The notes under the pieces: model-generated
Database searches by the model: none
What the model was told of the DNA's origin: nothing
The model's input: the letters and a program-made list of their open reading frames with translations, nothing else
Assembly: GCA_017303335.1 (NCBI GenBank)
Contig: JAFLBK010000004.1
Span: 372,001-436,000, forward strand
Source: Chitinophagales bacterium
GTDB lineage: Bacteria; Bacteroidota; Bacteroidia; Chitinophagales; Chitinophagaceae
Length of the DNA stretch: 64,000 bases
Reading direction: 5' to 3'
Shown: positions 27,212 through 35,300 of the stretch, in pieces
Numbering within the stretch: position 1 is the first letter of the stretch
Layout of the letters: each line of letters starts with the position of its first letter
Made by a program: the position numbers and the translations under genes

Positions 27212-28585
27212 ATGTGGCTGAACAACATCTTAGAAACCATTGGCGATACGCCGCTGATCAAAATCAATAAGATCACCAAACATCTTCCCTGCACCGTACT
27301 GGCCAAAGTAGAATATTTCAATCCCGGCAACAGCATCAAGGACCGCATGGCGCTCAAAATGCTGGAAGTAGCCGAACAGGAAGGTAAGATCAAGCCCGGC
27401 GGCACCATTATCGAAGGCACCAGCGGCAATACCGGTATGGGGCTGGCGCTGGCGGCCTGTGTGAAGGGATACAAATGCATTTTCACCACCACCGATAAGC
27501 AATCCAAGGAAAAAGCGGATATCCTCAAAGCCGTGGGCGCCGAAGTGATCGTATGCCCTACCAACGTGGAACCCGAAGATCCCCGCAGTTATTATTCGGT
27601 ATCCAAAAGACTGGCCACCGAAATTCCCAACAGCTGGTACGTTAACCAGTACGATAACCTGGCCAACCGGCTGGCTCACTACGAGCAAACCGGGCCCGAG
27701 ATATGGGAACAGACGGAGGGAAAAGTTACACACCTGGTGGTGGCAACCGGTACCGGCGGCACCATCGTGGGTACAGCCAAATACCTGAAAGAAAAAAATC
27801 CGGACATAAAAGTGTGGGCCATTGATACCTATGGCTCGCTGCTGAAAAAATATTTCGACACCGGTGAGATCGATCAGAAAGAAGTGTTCCCTTATATCAG
27901 TGAAGGGTTCGGAGAAGACTTCGTGCCCGAGAACTACGACATGAGCGTGATCGACGTATTTGAAAAGGTAACCGATAAAGATGGCGCCGTGATGGCCCGC
28001 CGCATTGCCAAGGAAGAAGGCCTCTTCTGCGGGTACAGCGCGGGCAGCTGTTTGCAGGGCATGCTGCAGTTATCGAAAACAGCCGATGGCAAAGATGTAT
28101 TTAAGAAAGACGATGTGGTGGTTTGTATTTTCCACGATCACGGAAGCAGGTACGTGGGCAAAGTGTACAACGATCAGTGGATGATGGAAAGAGGTTTCCT
28201 GGATGTAAAGACCTTCAAAGATGTGGTGGGTGGCCGTGGAACGCAGCGCCTGATCAGTCTTACATCGAACGATACCGTTGCCACGGCGATCGAATTGATG
28301 AAGAAGTACGACATCGAGAATATTCCGGTATTGGAAAACGGTAATAACATCGGCGCTATCTCGGAAGGAGGTTTGTTTGATAAGATTCTCAACAACCCCG
28401 ATATCAAAACACAAACCGTTGGTTCGGTATTGGAAAAACCCTACCCGGAAGTGGCTTTTGAAACCCCGGTAGAGCGTTTAAGCAGCTTTATAACCAGGGA
28501 AAACGGGGCGGTTCTGAGTAAAGACGAAAGCGGCTCATATCACATTGTTACCAAATACGACATTATTCAGAGTTTGAGCAAATAA
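27212..28585 (+). CDS. Cystathionine beta-synthase-type PLP enzyme with C-terminal CBS domains
   Basis: 457 residues. The fold-type II PLP part (1-320) has the Schiff-base Lys in NPGNSIKDRMALKM, the substrate loop EGTSGNTGMGLALA and the phosphate cup ATGTGGTIVGTAKYL. The last ~120 residues are two CBS motifs (TVATAIELMKKYDIENIPVLEN, then EVAFETPVERLSSFITREN). This layout is that of cystathionine beta-synthase; a cysteine synthase would lack the CBS pair. It condenses serine (or O-acetylserine) with homocysteine (or sulfide); which is preferred cannot be read from the sequence. No heme-binding N-terminus is present, as usual in bacteria. Terminator at 28624-28655. Confidence 0.92.
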   Translation: MWLNNILETIGDTPLIKINKITKHLPCTVLAKVEYFNPGNSIKDRMALKMLEVAEQEGKIKPGGTIIEGTSGNTGMGLALAACVKGYKCIFTTTDKQSKEKADILKAVGAEVIVCPTNVEPEDPRSYYSVSKRLATEIPNSWYVNQYDNLANRLAHYEQTGPEIWEQTEGKVTHLVVATGTGGTIVGTAKYLKEKNPDIKVWAIDTYGSLLKKYFDTGEIDQKEVFPYISEGFGEDFVPENYDMSVIDVFEKVTDKDGAVMARRIAKEEGLFCGYSAGSCLQGMLQLSKTADGKDVFKKDDVVVCIFHDHGSRYVGKVYNDQWMMERGFLDVKTFKDVVGGRGTQRLISLTSNDTVATAIELMKKYDIENIPVLENGNNIGAISEGGLFDKILNNPDIKTQTVGSVLEKPYPEVAFETPVERLSSFITRENGAVLSKDESGSYHIVTKYDIIQSLSK

Positions 28586-28623
28586 GCGGCACCGGGTTTC
28601 TACGAAATTACCAAAGCCTTGTC

Positions 28624-28656
28624 AGCCCTGCATCCGACCGATGCGGGGCTTTTATA
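28624..28656 (+). terminator. Intrinsic terminator after the CBS-like gene
   Basis: AGCCCTGCATC-CGACC-GATGCGGGGCT is an 11-bp stem (one T-G pair) followed by TTTTATAT. Confidence 0.92.
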
Positions 28657-28842
28657 TGTCTGCTAATTCAAATACCAGGTATCGTAGTTTTACGATTCTC
28701 CCGCTCGTAGCTCTTCGAGCGAAAAAATGCCCGATTTACGATTTGGACAGTAATTAAGGAAGACGCAAAAAAGAGCAATATCGCTCTGGCGCAGAATGTT
28801 TTTGTGTCGCATCTTTGTATCAGAAGTTGATTGATAAACAAA

Positions 28843-28986
28843 ATGTCAATCGTTATCCAAGATCCTGATAAAAGCCAAAAGAATTTAAGATTCGATCCAA
28901 TACTTGTAAAAAACCAACAAACGATCCAATATCAGTCAACTTCTTTTAAATTGAACCAATCCTTTAAAAACCAATATTCGCTTTAA
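28843..28986 (+). CDS. Possible 47-residue small ORF in the intergenic region (doubtful)
   Basis: An ATG-to-TAA frame encodes a polar, Gln/Asn/Lys-rich peptide (starts MSIVIQDPDKSQKN, ends KNQYSL) with no signal, membrane helix or domain. The composition follows from the A-rich repeats of the region. I list it as the only open frame of note there and consider it more likely not translated than translated. Confidence 0.2.
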   Translation: MSIVIQDPDKSQKNLRFDPILVKNQQTIQYQSTSFKLNQSFKNQYSL

Positions 28987-29050
28987 GTTCTTTGTCCGAC
29001 GAAAAACCAAAAAAAAGTTCTAAGTTTCTAAGTAGTAATTTGAAAAAAGA

Positions 29051-29210
29051 TCCAATATCCAGCCTATGCCGTAAAAAGCGATGATGGCACCGAAAAACCG
29101 AAGAAAACCAATATCCACCGCCTATGCCCTGAAAAGCGATGATGGCGTGAAAAACCACCGAAAATCCCAATATCCGGCCTATGCCTTAAAAAGCGATGAT
29201 GGCCAAATGA
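29051..29210 (+). repeat. Three imperfect ~57-bp tandem repeats
   Basis: Each unit begins CCAATATCC (29052, 29108, 29167), continues with CCTATGCC and then AAAAGCGATGATGGC (ending 29088, 29146, 29203) and a GAAAAACC-like linker in the first two. Unit lengths of 56 and 59 bp put the copies in different reading frames, so the repeat acts at DNA or RNA level rather than as protein. Confidence 0.8.
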
Positions 29211-29337
29211 AGAACACTGAAACCAGGATTAAATTATTAAGGAACCACTCTGCTATTATAAGGTAACCCCCTTAAGAGAGCAGAATCCAATGAAATCCTG
29301 AGAAAACCAACTCCCGTGCTTGGTTGGTTAAAAAGTT

Positions 29338-29387
29338 AAGCTTCCACAGTTGTTTGAATCTTCAAAAGGCTGTGGAAGCTTTTTTTA
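29338..29387 (+). terminator. Strong intrinsic terminator, possibly an attenuator
   Basis: AAGCTTCCACAG (29338-29349) pairs perfectly with CTGTGGAAGCTT (29370-29381); the loop can form a further TTTGAA/TTCAAA stem; a run of T follows. It ends 18-20 nt before the ATG at 29406, which leaves no room for a separate promoter after it. Confidence 0.9.
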
Positions 29388-29405
29388 TTGCCTTACTTTT
29401 AGGCC

Positions 29406-30194
29406 ATGATCCTCACAAGCCCATCTCTCCCCTATACACCCCGGCGGATTATATCCCTGGTTCCCTCGCAAACGGAATTGCTGTACCGGCTCGGACTGGA
29501 GACCGAAACCGTCGGCATCACCAAATTCTGCATTCACCCCGATGCCTGGTACCGGCAAAAGACCCGGGTAGGCGGAACCAAATCGCTGAAACCGGAAATC
29601 ATCCGGCAACTGAACCCGGATCTCATCATCGCCAATAAGGAAGAAAATGTACAGGAGCAGGTAGAAACACTCGCCCGGGATTACCCGGTTTGGGTAACCG
29701 ATGTGAACAACCTGGAGGATGCCCTGCAGATGATCCATGATATCGGCGCACTGACGGGCAAAACAGGCGAAGCCAGCGTACTGATATCCGCCATACTGAA
29801 AGAATTTGATCAACTGCAAACCACAAACCTCAAACCTCAGACTTCGAACCCGCCCCCCCGAACAGCCTACCTCATCTGGCAAGACCCCTGCATGACCGCA
29901 GGCGGCGATACCTTCATCCACGATATGCTTACCCGCTGTGGCTTTGAAAACTGCTTCGCCGGAAAAAAAAGATACCCCGAAACAACCATTGCCGAACTGC
30001 AGGCCCTGGATCCCGGATTACTGCTGCTCTCTTCCGAACCTTTTCCATTCAAACAGAAGCATGCCGATGAATTCGGCCGTTTGTTACCGGGTTGCCGGGT
30101 GATGCTGGTAAACGGAGAGTACTTCAGCTGGTATGGAAGCCGCTTGCTGGATGCCCCCGCTTATTTTAAAACCCTCAGGGAATCATGTTATTAA
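29406..30194 (+). CDS. Helical-backbone metal/cobalamin receptor-like protein (BtuF-like), no signal peptide
   Basis: 262 residues. It resembles class III substrate-binding proteins of the BtuF type: RRIISLVPSQTELLYRLGL, ETVGITKFCIHP, VGGTKSLKPEIIRQLNPDLIIANKEEN read in parts, and GGDTFIHDMLTRCGFENCFAG near the C-terminal lobe. BtuF delivers cobalamin to its ABC importer in the periplasm, but here no signal peptide or lipobox precedes the first strand and no importer genes are near, so it may be cytoplasmic or have another ligand. Residues ~138-150 (TNLKPQTSNPPPR) are encoded by a low-complexity CAAACCT-type repeat that also occurs upstream of accD, suggesting a repeat tract inserted between the two lobes. 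Confidence 0.82.
   Translation: MILTSPSLPYTPRRIISLVPSQTELLYRLGLETETVGITKFCIHPDAWYRQKTRVGGTKSLKPEIIRQLNPDLIIANKEENVQEQVETLARDYPVWVTDVNNLEDALQMIHDIGALTGKTGEASVLISAILKEFDQLQTTNLKPQTSNPPPRTAYLIWQDPCMTAGGDTFIHDMLTRCGFENCFAGKKRYPETTIAELQALDPGLLLLSSEPFPFKQKHADEFGRLLPGCRVMLVNGEYFSWYGSRLLDAPAYFKTLRESCY
29818..29850 (+). repeat. CAAACCT-type heptamer repeat inside a coding sequence
   Basis: CCACAAACCTCAAAC (29821-29835) is identical to 31401-31415 in the accD leader. It continues with CTCAGACTTCGAAC, a decayed continuation of the same heptamer pattern. Confidence 0.7.
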
Positions 30195-30235
30195 GTTGAG
30201 CCCTTCCCCTTACTTCGCATTCCCGTATTTTATAT

Positions 30236-30243
30236 TAAATTTG
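30236..30243 (+). promoter_or_regulatory. -7 promoter box for the aldolase gene
   Basis: TAAATTTG matches TAnnTTTG and lies 18 bp before the ATG at 30261. Confidence 0.5.
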
Positions 30244-30260
30244 CCCAAAACCAAAACTAT

Positions 30261-31319
30261 ATGGCGAATAAAAAAATCATTGAGTTACTGGGCGACCAGG
30301 CGGATTCTCTGCTGAATCACGAATGCAAAACGATCGCGAAAGACCAGATCACACTCCCCGGTCCGAACCATGTGGATGAAGTATGGAGCCAGAGCAATCG
30401 GAGCAACCAGACATTAAAGAGTTTACAGCATATATTCAATACCGGCCGGCTGGCCGGAACCGGTTATGTTTCCATCCTGCCGGTAGACCAGGGCATCGAG
30501 CACAGCGCCGGCGCTTCCTTCGCTCCCAACCCGATCTATTTCGACCCCGAGAATATCGTAAAACTGGCCATCGAAGGCGGTTGCAACGCGGTAGCTTCCA
30601 CCTTTGGCGTACTGGGCATCGTAAGCCGCAAGTATGCGCATAAGATCCCGATGATGGTCAAGGTGAATCACAATGAATTCCTCAGTTTTCCCAATAAATT
30701 CGACCAGATCATGTTCGGGAAGATCAAGGATGCCTGGAACATGGGCGCTACCTCGGTAGGCGCCACCATTTATTTCGGCAGCGCCGAAAGCACCCGCCAG
30801 ATCCAGGAAGTGGCCACGGCCTTTGAAATGGCGCACGAACTGGGCATGGCCACCGTACTCTGGTGCTATACCCGCAACAACGGGTTCAAAATCGACGGTG
30901 TGGATTATCATACATCGGCTGATCTTACCGGCCAGGCCAACCACCTGGGCGTTACCATCCAGGCCGATATCATCAAGCAGAAATTACCTACCAACAACGG
31001 CGGTTACAATGCGACCAAGCATGGCAAGACCTCACCGCTCGTATATTCAAAACTCACTACCGACCACCCGATCGACCTCACCCGCTACCAGGTAGCCAAC
31101 TGCTATATGGGACGTGTAGGCCTGATCAACAGTGGCGGCGAAAGCAAGGGAGCCACCGATATGGCCGAAGCCGTAACCACTGCCGTGGTGAACAAGCGTG
31201 CCGGTGGCATGGGCCTCATCAGCGGCCGGAAAGCCTTCCAGAAGCCGATGAAAGATGGCGTGGAACTGCTGAATGTGATCCAGGACGTTTACCTGGACAG
31301 CAGCATCACGATTGCATAA
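30261..31319 (+). CDS. Class I fructose-bisphosphate aldolase (DhnA/FbaB type)
   Basis: 352 residues of the archaeal/bacterial-type class I aldolase family. Recognisable parts: [20 protein letters not shown] at the start of the barrel, [24 protein letters not shown], and a C-terminal [14 protein letters not shown] with the phosphate-binding glycines. The enzyme makes or cleaves fructose-1,6-bisphosphate in glycolysis/gluconeogenesis via a Lys Schiff base. Members of this length are standard in Bacteroidota. It is followed by 100 bp of heptamer repeats and then accD. Confidence 0.93.
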   Translation: MANKKIIELLGDQADSLLNHECKTIAKDQITLPGPNHVDEVWSQSNRSNQTLKSLQHIFNTGRLAGTGYVSILPVDQGIEHSAGASFAPNPIYFDPENIVKLAIEGGCNAVASTFGVLGIVSRKYAHKIPMMVKVNHNEFLSFPNKFDQIMFGKIKDAWNMGATSVGATIYFGSAESTRQIQEVATAFEMAHELGMATVLWCYTRNNGFKIDGVDYHTSADLTGQANHLGVTIQADIIKQKLPTNNGGYNATKHGKTSPLVYSKLTTDHPIDLTRYQVANCYMGRVGLINSGGESKGATDMAEAVTTAVVNKRAGGMGLISGRKAFQKPMKDGVELLNVIQDVYLDSSITIA

Positions 31320-31337
31320 TACAGTTTCCTGTCTGGG

Positions 31338-31415
31338 GTTTGAAGTTTGAGAGGAATGTGAACCGAAAGACCTTTCAAACTTCAAACTTCAAACAACCAT
31401 CCACAAACCTCAAAC
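31338..31415. repeat. Inverted heptamer-repeat tract in the accD leader
   Basis: GTTTGAAGTTTGA (31338-31350) and TCAAACTTCAAAC (31375-31387) are perfect 13-bp inverted repeats, extended by GAGG/CCTTTC with one mismatch. Further CAAACTT/CAAACCT words follow to 31415. Confidence 0.8.
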
Positions 31416-31422
31416 TGTAAAC

Positions 31423-32334
31423 ATGAAAAGAGAAGAAGATTTTGACGCCAGCCTCGCCGGTGAGGGAGACACAGCCGAACAATCGAAACCGAGTTGGTTC
31501 AAACGGATGAAGAAAGGCATCCTCACTTCTACGAAAGATAAAAAAGATGCGCCGGAAGGTTTGTGGTCCAAATGCCCTTCCTGCAAATACACCTGCACGG
31601 TTTCCGAACTGGAAGAGAACAAATTCGTTTGCCCCAAATGCGAATACCATCACCGCATCGGCAGCGATGAGTATTTCGATATCATTTTCGATAACCACGA
31701 GTACTCCGAGCTCTTCGCCAACATCAAATCGAAGGATTTCCTGCATTTCGTTGACCTGAAACCGTACGACAAACGCCTCGATGAAACCTATTCCAAAACC
31801 GGCATCCACGATTCGATGACCGTTGCGCATGGCAAGGTGGGCGGACACGACCTGGTGGTGGCCTGCATGGATTTCGAATTCATCGGCGGAAGCCTGGGCA
31901 GTGTTATGGGCGAAAAGATCAGCCGTGCCTGCGACTATTGCCTCGAGCACCGGATACCCTTCATGATCATCAACAAGAGCGGCGGCGCCCGGATGATGGA
32001 AAGCGCTTTCTCGCTGATGCAACTGGCTAAAACCTCCGGCAAACTGTCGCAACTCAGCGACGCTAAAATTCCCTATATCTCCCTTTGTACAGATCCCACC
32101 TTCGGCGGAACCACTGCTTCCTTCGCCATGCTGGGCGATGTGATCTGTGGCGAACCCGGAGCCCTTATCGGTTTTGCCGGACCGCGGGTAATCAAGGAAA
32201 CCATCAAGAAAGACCTGCCGGAAGGATTCCAGCGCAGCGAGTTCCTGCTGGAACACGGGTTCCTCGATTTCATTGTACACCGGAAAGAACTCAAGGATAA
32301 ATTGGCTACCTTGTTGATGCTGTTCAAAAGCTAG
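31423..32334 (+). CDS. accD: Acetyl-CoA carboxylase carboxyltransferase beta subunit
   Basis: 303 residues. The N-terminal zinc ribbon is visible as CPSCKY and CPKCEYH, and the carboxyltransferase core as GGSLGSVMGEKISRA, INKSGGARMMESAFSLMQ and TDPTFGGTTASFAML. With the alpha subunit (not in this window) it transfers the carboxyl group from biotin to acetyl-CoA to form malonyl-CoA, the first step in fatty-acid synthesis. The ATG directly follows the heptamer-repeat tract, which therefore forms the 5' leader. Confidence 0.95.
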   Translation: MKREEDFDASLAGEGDTAEQSKPSWFKRMKKGILTSTKDKKDAPEGLWSKCPSCKYTCTVSELEENKFVCPKCEYHHRIGSDEYFDIIFDNHEYSELFANIKSKDFLHFVDLKPYDKRLDETYSKTGIHDSMTVAHGKVGGHDLVVACMDFEFIGGSLGSVMGEKISRACDYCLEHRIPFMIINKSGGARMMESAFSLMQLAKTSGKLSQLSDAKIPYISLCTDPTFGGTTASFAMLGDVICGEPGALIGFAGPRVIKETIKKDLPEGFQRSEFLLEHGFLDFIVHRKELKDKLATLLMLFKS

Positions 32335-32397
32335 GCCTGCACAGGCAACAGACAGGCACCGGATGCCGTTCTGTGCAGTAGCTCTCATTTACCGGAC

Positions 32398-34692
32398 ATG
32401 CTGCCAAAAAGAACGCTCATATTCCTATTGCTTATCCTGTTGGCAGGCAACCGCCTTGCCGCACAAACCACCTGCACCACCCTCGGACAGAATCCAGAAA
32501 CCGCGTTTCCCGTTTGCGGCACCGCCTTGTTTCACCAGGGCATCGTACCCATTTGCGGTGGTAACCTGATGCTGAGTCCCTGCCCCGATCCCAGCGGCGT
32601 GATCACCAACCGCAATCCGTTCTGGTATAAATTCACCTGCTTCAGCAGTGGCAAACTTTCCTTCTTCATTACACCGGATGTATTGACGGAGGATTACGAC
32701 TGGCAGCTCTTCGATGTGACAGGCCGCAATCCCGGCGATGTATTCACCGACCCTTCCCTGTTCGTTGCCTGCAACTGGTCGGGCGATGTGGGCATTACCG
32801 GCGCCTCCGATGTACAGGGCGGCGTATCCCTGGTAGAATGCGCCGGAAGCGGCGTGAACCTGTTCAGCATGATGCCCGATCTCATCGCCGGCCACAATTA
32901 CCTGCTGCTGGTAAGCCATTTCTCGGATACACAGTTCGGTTATACCTTATCCTTCGGCGGGCCGGGTAATACAGCCGTTATCACCGATACCATTGCGCCA
33001 CACCTGGCCAATGCCAGCAAAGCCAGTTGCGATGCCACCCGCATCATGGTGAAACTGAATAAGCGGATGAAGTGCAGCAGCCTGGCTGCCAATGGATCGG
33101 ATTTCACGGTCAATCCACCGCTTGCAACGGTTACATCCGCCACCGGTATCGGGTGCGCCAGCGGTTTTGATATGGATTCGATCTTACTTACGTTCAACCA
33201 ACCCCTGCCGATCGGTAATTACAACCTCGTGGTGAACCGGGGCTCCGACAACAATACCATTCTCGACATCTGCGACAATGGTATTCCCGAGAATGAGCAG
33301 ATCGCTTTTACAATCCTCTCCAACCTGCCTGTTCCGTTCGACAGCCTGCAGCACGACCACTGCCTTACCGACTCGCTCCTGATCATTCTTGCGGATTCGG
33401 TGCAGTGTACTTCCATCGCGGCCAACGGATCCGATTTCAGCATTACGGGTCCTTACCCCGTAACCATCGCCAACGCCGCCCCCGCCTATTGCCTCAATGG
33501 CTTCACCCGGCAGATCATCGTTCGCCTGAATACCACCATGATACAGCCCGGTAATTTCAGGCTCGTGTTACAAGCGGGCAGCGATGGAAATACCTTACTC
33601 AGCAAATGCGACACACCTTCGGTAGCCGGTTCCTTTATTCCTTTCCTGATCAAACCAAAACCCTTCGTTGATTTTTCGGTGCCTGTTTCCCTTTGCCTGC
33701 CCGATGCCCTGGCCCGGTTCATCAATCGTTCAGCAATATCCGACGGAACAGAAAATCTTTTCCGGTATGCCTGGGATTTTGGAGACCCGGCCAGTACCCC
33801 CAATAATACCTCTTCCCTGAAAGACCCGCTTCACCGGTACACACGCGTGGGTCCCTTTGATGTATCCCTGCAGGTTACCAGCAATGCCGGATGCGTACAC
33901 GATACATTGATCCGGTTCAACAATATCCATCCGCAGCCCAACAGCAATTTTGGTTTCAGCAAATCGCCCCTGTGCATCGGCGACGTGGTTACGATGACCG
34001 ATTCCACCAACAGCATGGATGGCTTCACCGTTGAATGGTACTGGGATCTTGGCGATGGGTCCACCCGCAACATTCCTTCATTCACATATACCTACAGCAA
34101 TACAAGAACCTACCCGGTAACCCTGTACAGCATGAATAACCATGGTTGTTTCAGTGATACGATGACCAAAACGATCACCGTATTCCCGTATCCCGTTGTG
34201 GATGCCGGACCCGACAGAACCGTATTGGCGGGCGGACAGCTGACCATCTTACCCACCGTGAGTGGCAACGGGCTGCAGTATCTCTGGACGCCGTCCACCT
34301 ACCTCGACAATCCCGCAAGCCCGGCACCAAAGTGCATCGCACCGCAAAATGATATCCGCTATACGCTGACGGTTACCGGGGAAGGCGGCTGCAAAGCATC
34401 CGATGACATGTTGGTAAAAGTGCTGAAGGCGCCGCGTATACCCAATACCTTCACCCCCAACAATGACGGCATCAATGATCGCTGGCTGATCCAGTACCTT
34501 GAAGATTATCCGAACAACCGCCTGCAGGTGTTCACCCGCGCCGGGCAGCTCGTGTATGAAAGCCGGGGATATTATACGCCCTGGGACGGAACCTGCAAGG
34601 GCCGGAAACTTCCGTACGATACGTACTATTACATCCTGGAACCCGGCAACGGAAGAGAACCGGTCAGCGGGTATGTGACGATCATTAAATAG
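32398..34692 (+). CDS. Secreted PKD-domain protein with T9SS type B (gliding-motility) C-terminal domain
   Basis: 764 residues. Signal peptide (TLIFLLLILLAGNRLAAQ). The N-terminal third has a jelly-roll-like domain with several paired Cys (CTTLGQNPETAFPVCG). Two Ig-like repeats follow, recognised by the repeated phrase SLAANGSDFTV / SIAANGSDFSI. Then come two PKD domains (YAWDFGDPAS, YWDLGDGST) and a CHU_C type B tail starting IPNTFTPNNDGINDRW and ending GYVTIIK. The last ~270 residues closely match the end of the giant adhesin encoded at 55465-62130. It is probably a T9SS cargo acting in adhesion or surface structure. Confidence 0.88.
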   Translation: MLPKRTLIFLLLILLAGNRLAAQTTCTTLGQNPETAFPVCGTALFHQGIVPICGGNLMLSPCPDPSGVITNRNPFWYKFTCFSSGKLSFFITPDVLTEDYDWQLFDVTGRNPGDVFTDPSLFVACNWSGDVGITGASDVQGGVSLVECAGSGVNLFSMMPDLIAGHNYLLLVSHFSDTQFGYTLSFGGPGNTAVITDTIAPHLANASKASCDATRIMVKLNKRMKCSSLAANGSDFTVNPPLATVTSATGIGCASGFDMDSILLTFNQPLPIGNYNLVVNRGSDNNTILDICDNGIPENEQIAFTILSNLPVPFDSLQHDHCLTDSLLIILADSVQCTSIAANGSDFSITGPYPVTIANAAPAYCLNGFTRQIIVRLNTTMIQPGNFRLVLQAGSDGNTLLSKCDTPSVAGSFIPFLIKPKPFVDFSVPVSLCLPDALARFINRSAISDGTENLFRYAWDFGDPASTPNNTSSLKDPLHRYTRVGPFDVSLQVTSNAGCVHDTLIRFNNIHPQPNSNFGFSKSPLCIGDVVTMTDSTNSMDGFTVEWYWDLGDGSTRNIPSFTYTYSNTRTYPVTLYSMNNHGCFSDTMTKTITVFPYPVVDAGPDRTVLAGGQLTILPTVSGNGLQYLWTPSTYLDNPASPAPKCIAPQNDIRYTLTVTGEGGCKASDDMLVKVLKAPRIPNTFTPNNDGINDRWLIQYLEDYPNNRLQVFTRAGQLVYESRGYYTPWDGTCKGRKLPYDTYYYILEPGNGREPVSGYVTIIK

Positions 34693-34764
34693 AACCGTGA
34701 GCGATACCCGCTTACTACACGTGTTGTGACAGGATCAATCTTCCCGGCATTGCCCGAATCAACC

Positions 34765-34772
34765 TACCTTTG
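34765..34772 (+). promoter_or_regulatory. -7 promoter box for smpB
   Basis: TACCTTTG lies 10 bp before the ATG at 34782, which argues against the in-frame TTG at 34770 as start. Confidence 0.6.
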
Positions 34773-34781
34773 CGGCTCTTT

Positions 34782-35219
34782 ATGGAGATTTCAAACAGAA
34801 AGGCATACCACGAATATTTTTTTGAGCAGACCTATATAGCGGGTATGGTGCTCGCCGGCACGGAGATCAAATCCTTGCGGGCGGGCAAGGCCAGTTTCAA
34901 CGACAGCTACTGCTATTTCCACCACGGAGAACTCTTCGTCAAGAGTCTTCACATATCCGAATATGCCTATGGTACCTATACCAACCACCAGCCCATGCAG
35001 GAACGCAAACTCCTGCTTACCAAACGGGAACTTCGCCGGCTGGAGGCCAAGAGCAAGGAGAAAGGATATTCCATCATCCCCCTGCGGATCTTCCTCGCCG
35101 AATCCGGCTATTTTAAAATGGAGATCGGCTTAGGAAAAGGAAAGAAAAACTACGACAAACGGGAATCCATCAAAGAAAGAGAAATGGACCGGGATGTGAA
35201 ACGGAAGTATGGGGTGTAA
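34782..35219 (+). CDS. smpB: SsrA-binding protein SmpB
   Basis: 145 residues. SmpB binds tmRNA and brings it to stalled ribosomes for trans-translation. Family signatures: NRKAYHEYFFEQTYIAGMVL, GTEIKSLRAGKAS, and the C-terminal basic tail KGKKNYDKRESIKERE. The start is set by the ATG just after a -7 box. It ends ahead of a bidirectional terminator shared with the convergent serine ammonia-lyase gene. Confidence 0.96.
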   Translation: MEISNRKAYHEYFFEQTYIAGMVLAGTEIKSLRAGKASFNDSYCYFHHGELFVKSLHISEYAYGTYTNHQPMQERKLLLTKRELRRLEAKSKEKGYSIIPLRIFLAESGYFKMEIGLGKGKKNYDKRESIKEREMDRDVKRKYGV

Positions 35220-35251
35220 TGCAACGTCAAAAGGAAAAATTCAAAAACAAA

Positions 35252-35287
35252 AAAAGCCACAAACCCGCTTTCGGGTTTTGGCTTTTA
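35252..35287. terminator. Bidirectional intrinsic terminator between smpB and the serine ammonia-lyase gene
   Basis: AAAAGCCA-C-AAACCCG / CGGGTTTTGGCTTTT forms a stem of about 15 bp with one bulge, with A-rich and T-rich flanks on opposite sides. Confidence 0.88.
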
Positions 35288-35300
35288 ACTTTTGCCTTGA

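Larger units (their letters stand above)
28680..29387 (+). other. Structured, A-rich, repeat-bearing intergenic region; possible leader or non-coding RNA
   Basis: This 700-bp stretch has no recognised gene. Seen directly: small perfect hairpins at TCGTA-gttt-TACGA (about 28682-28695) and CGCTCG-N8-CGAGCG (about 28709-28728); a stem GACGCAAAAA with TTTTTGTGTC (about 28762-28808) enclosing AGAGC-AATATC-GCTCT; a 47-codon ORF (28843-28986); recurrent GATCCAATA at 28894, 28923 and 29049; three ~57-bp tandem repeats (29051-29210); a two-part hairpin TCTGCT/AGCAGA around TAAGG/CCTTA (about 29248-29285); and a strong terminator at 29338-29387. No B12 box, tmRNA, RNase P or 6S core was recognised. It could be an attenuated leader of the downstream receptor gene or an independent RNA (inference). 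Confidence 0.45.

Noticed and set aside
29051..29210. CRISPR-like array
   Set aside because: Only three copies, imperfect, with conserved blocks through the whole unit rather than constant repeats and unique spacers, and no cas genes nearby.
29081..29266. 61-residue ORF running through the tandem repeats
   Set aside because: The repeat units lie in different frames and indels between copies are not multiples of three, so protein-level conservation is not supported.
29240..29290. attachment site or element end
   Set aside because: The TCTGCT/AGCAGA hairpin lacks a direct repeat partner and no integrase is nearby.
28657..29405. Cobalamin riboswitch before a BtuF-like gene
   Set aside because: No B12-box-like sequence or the usual conserved core was found; only the terminator position is suggestive.
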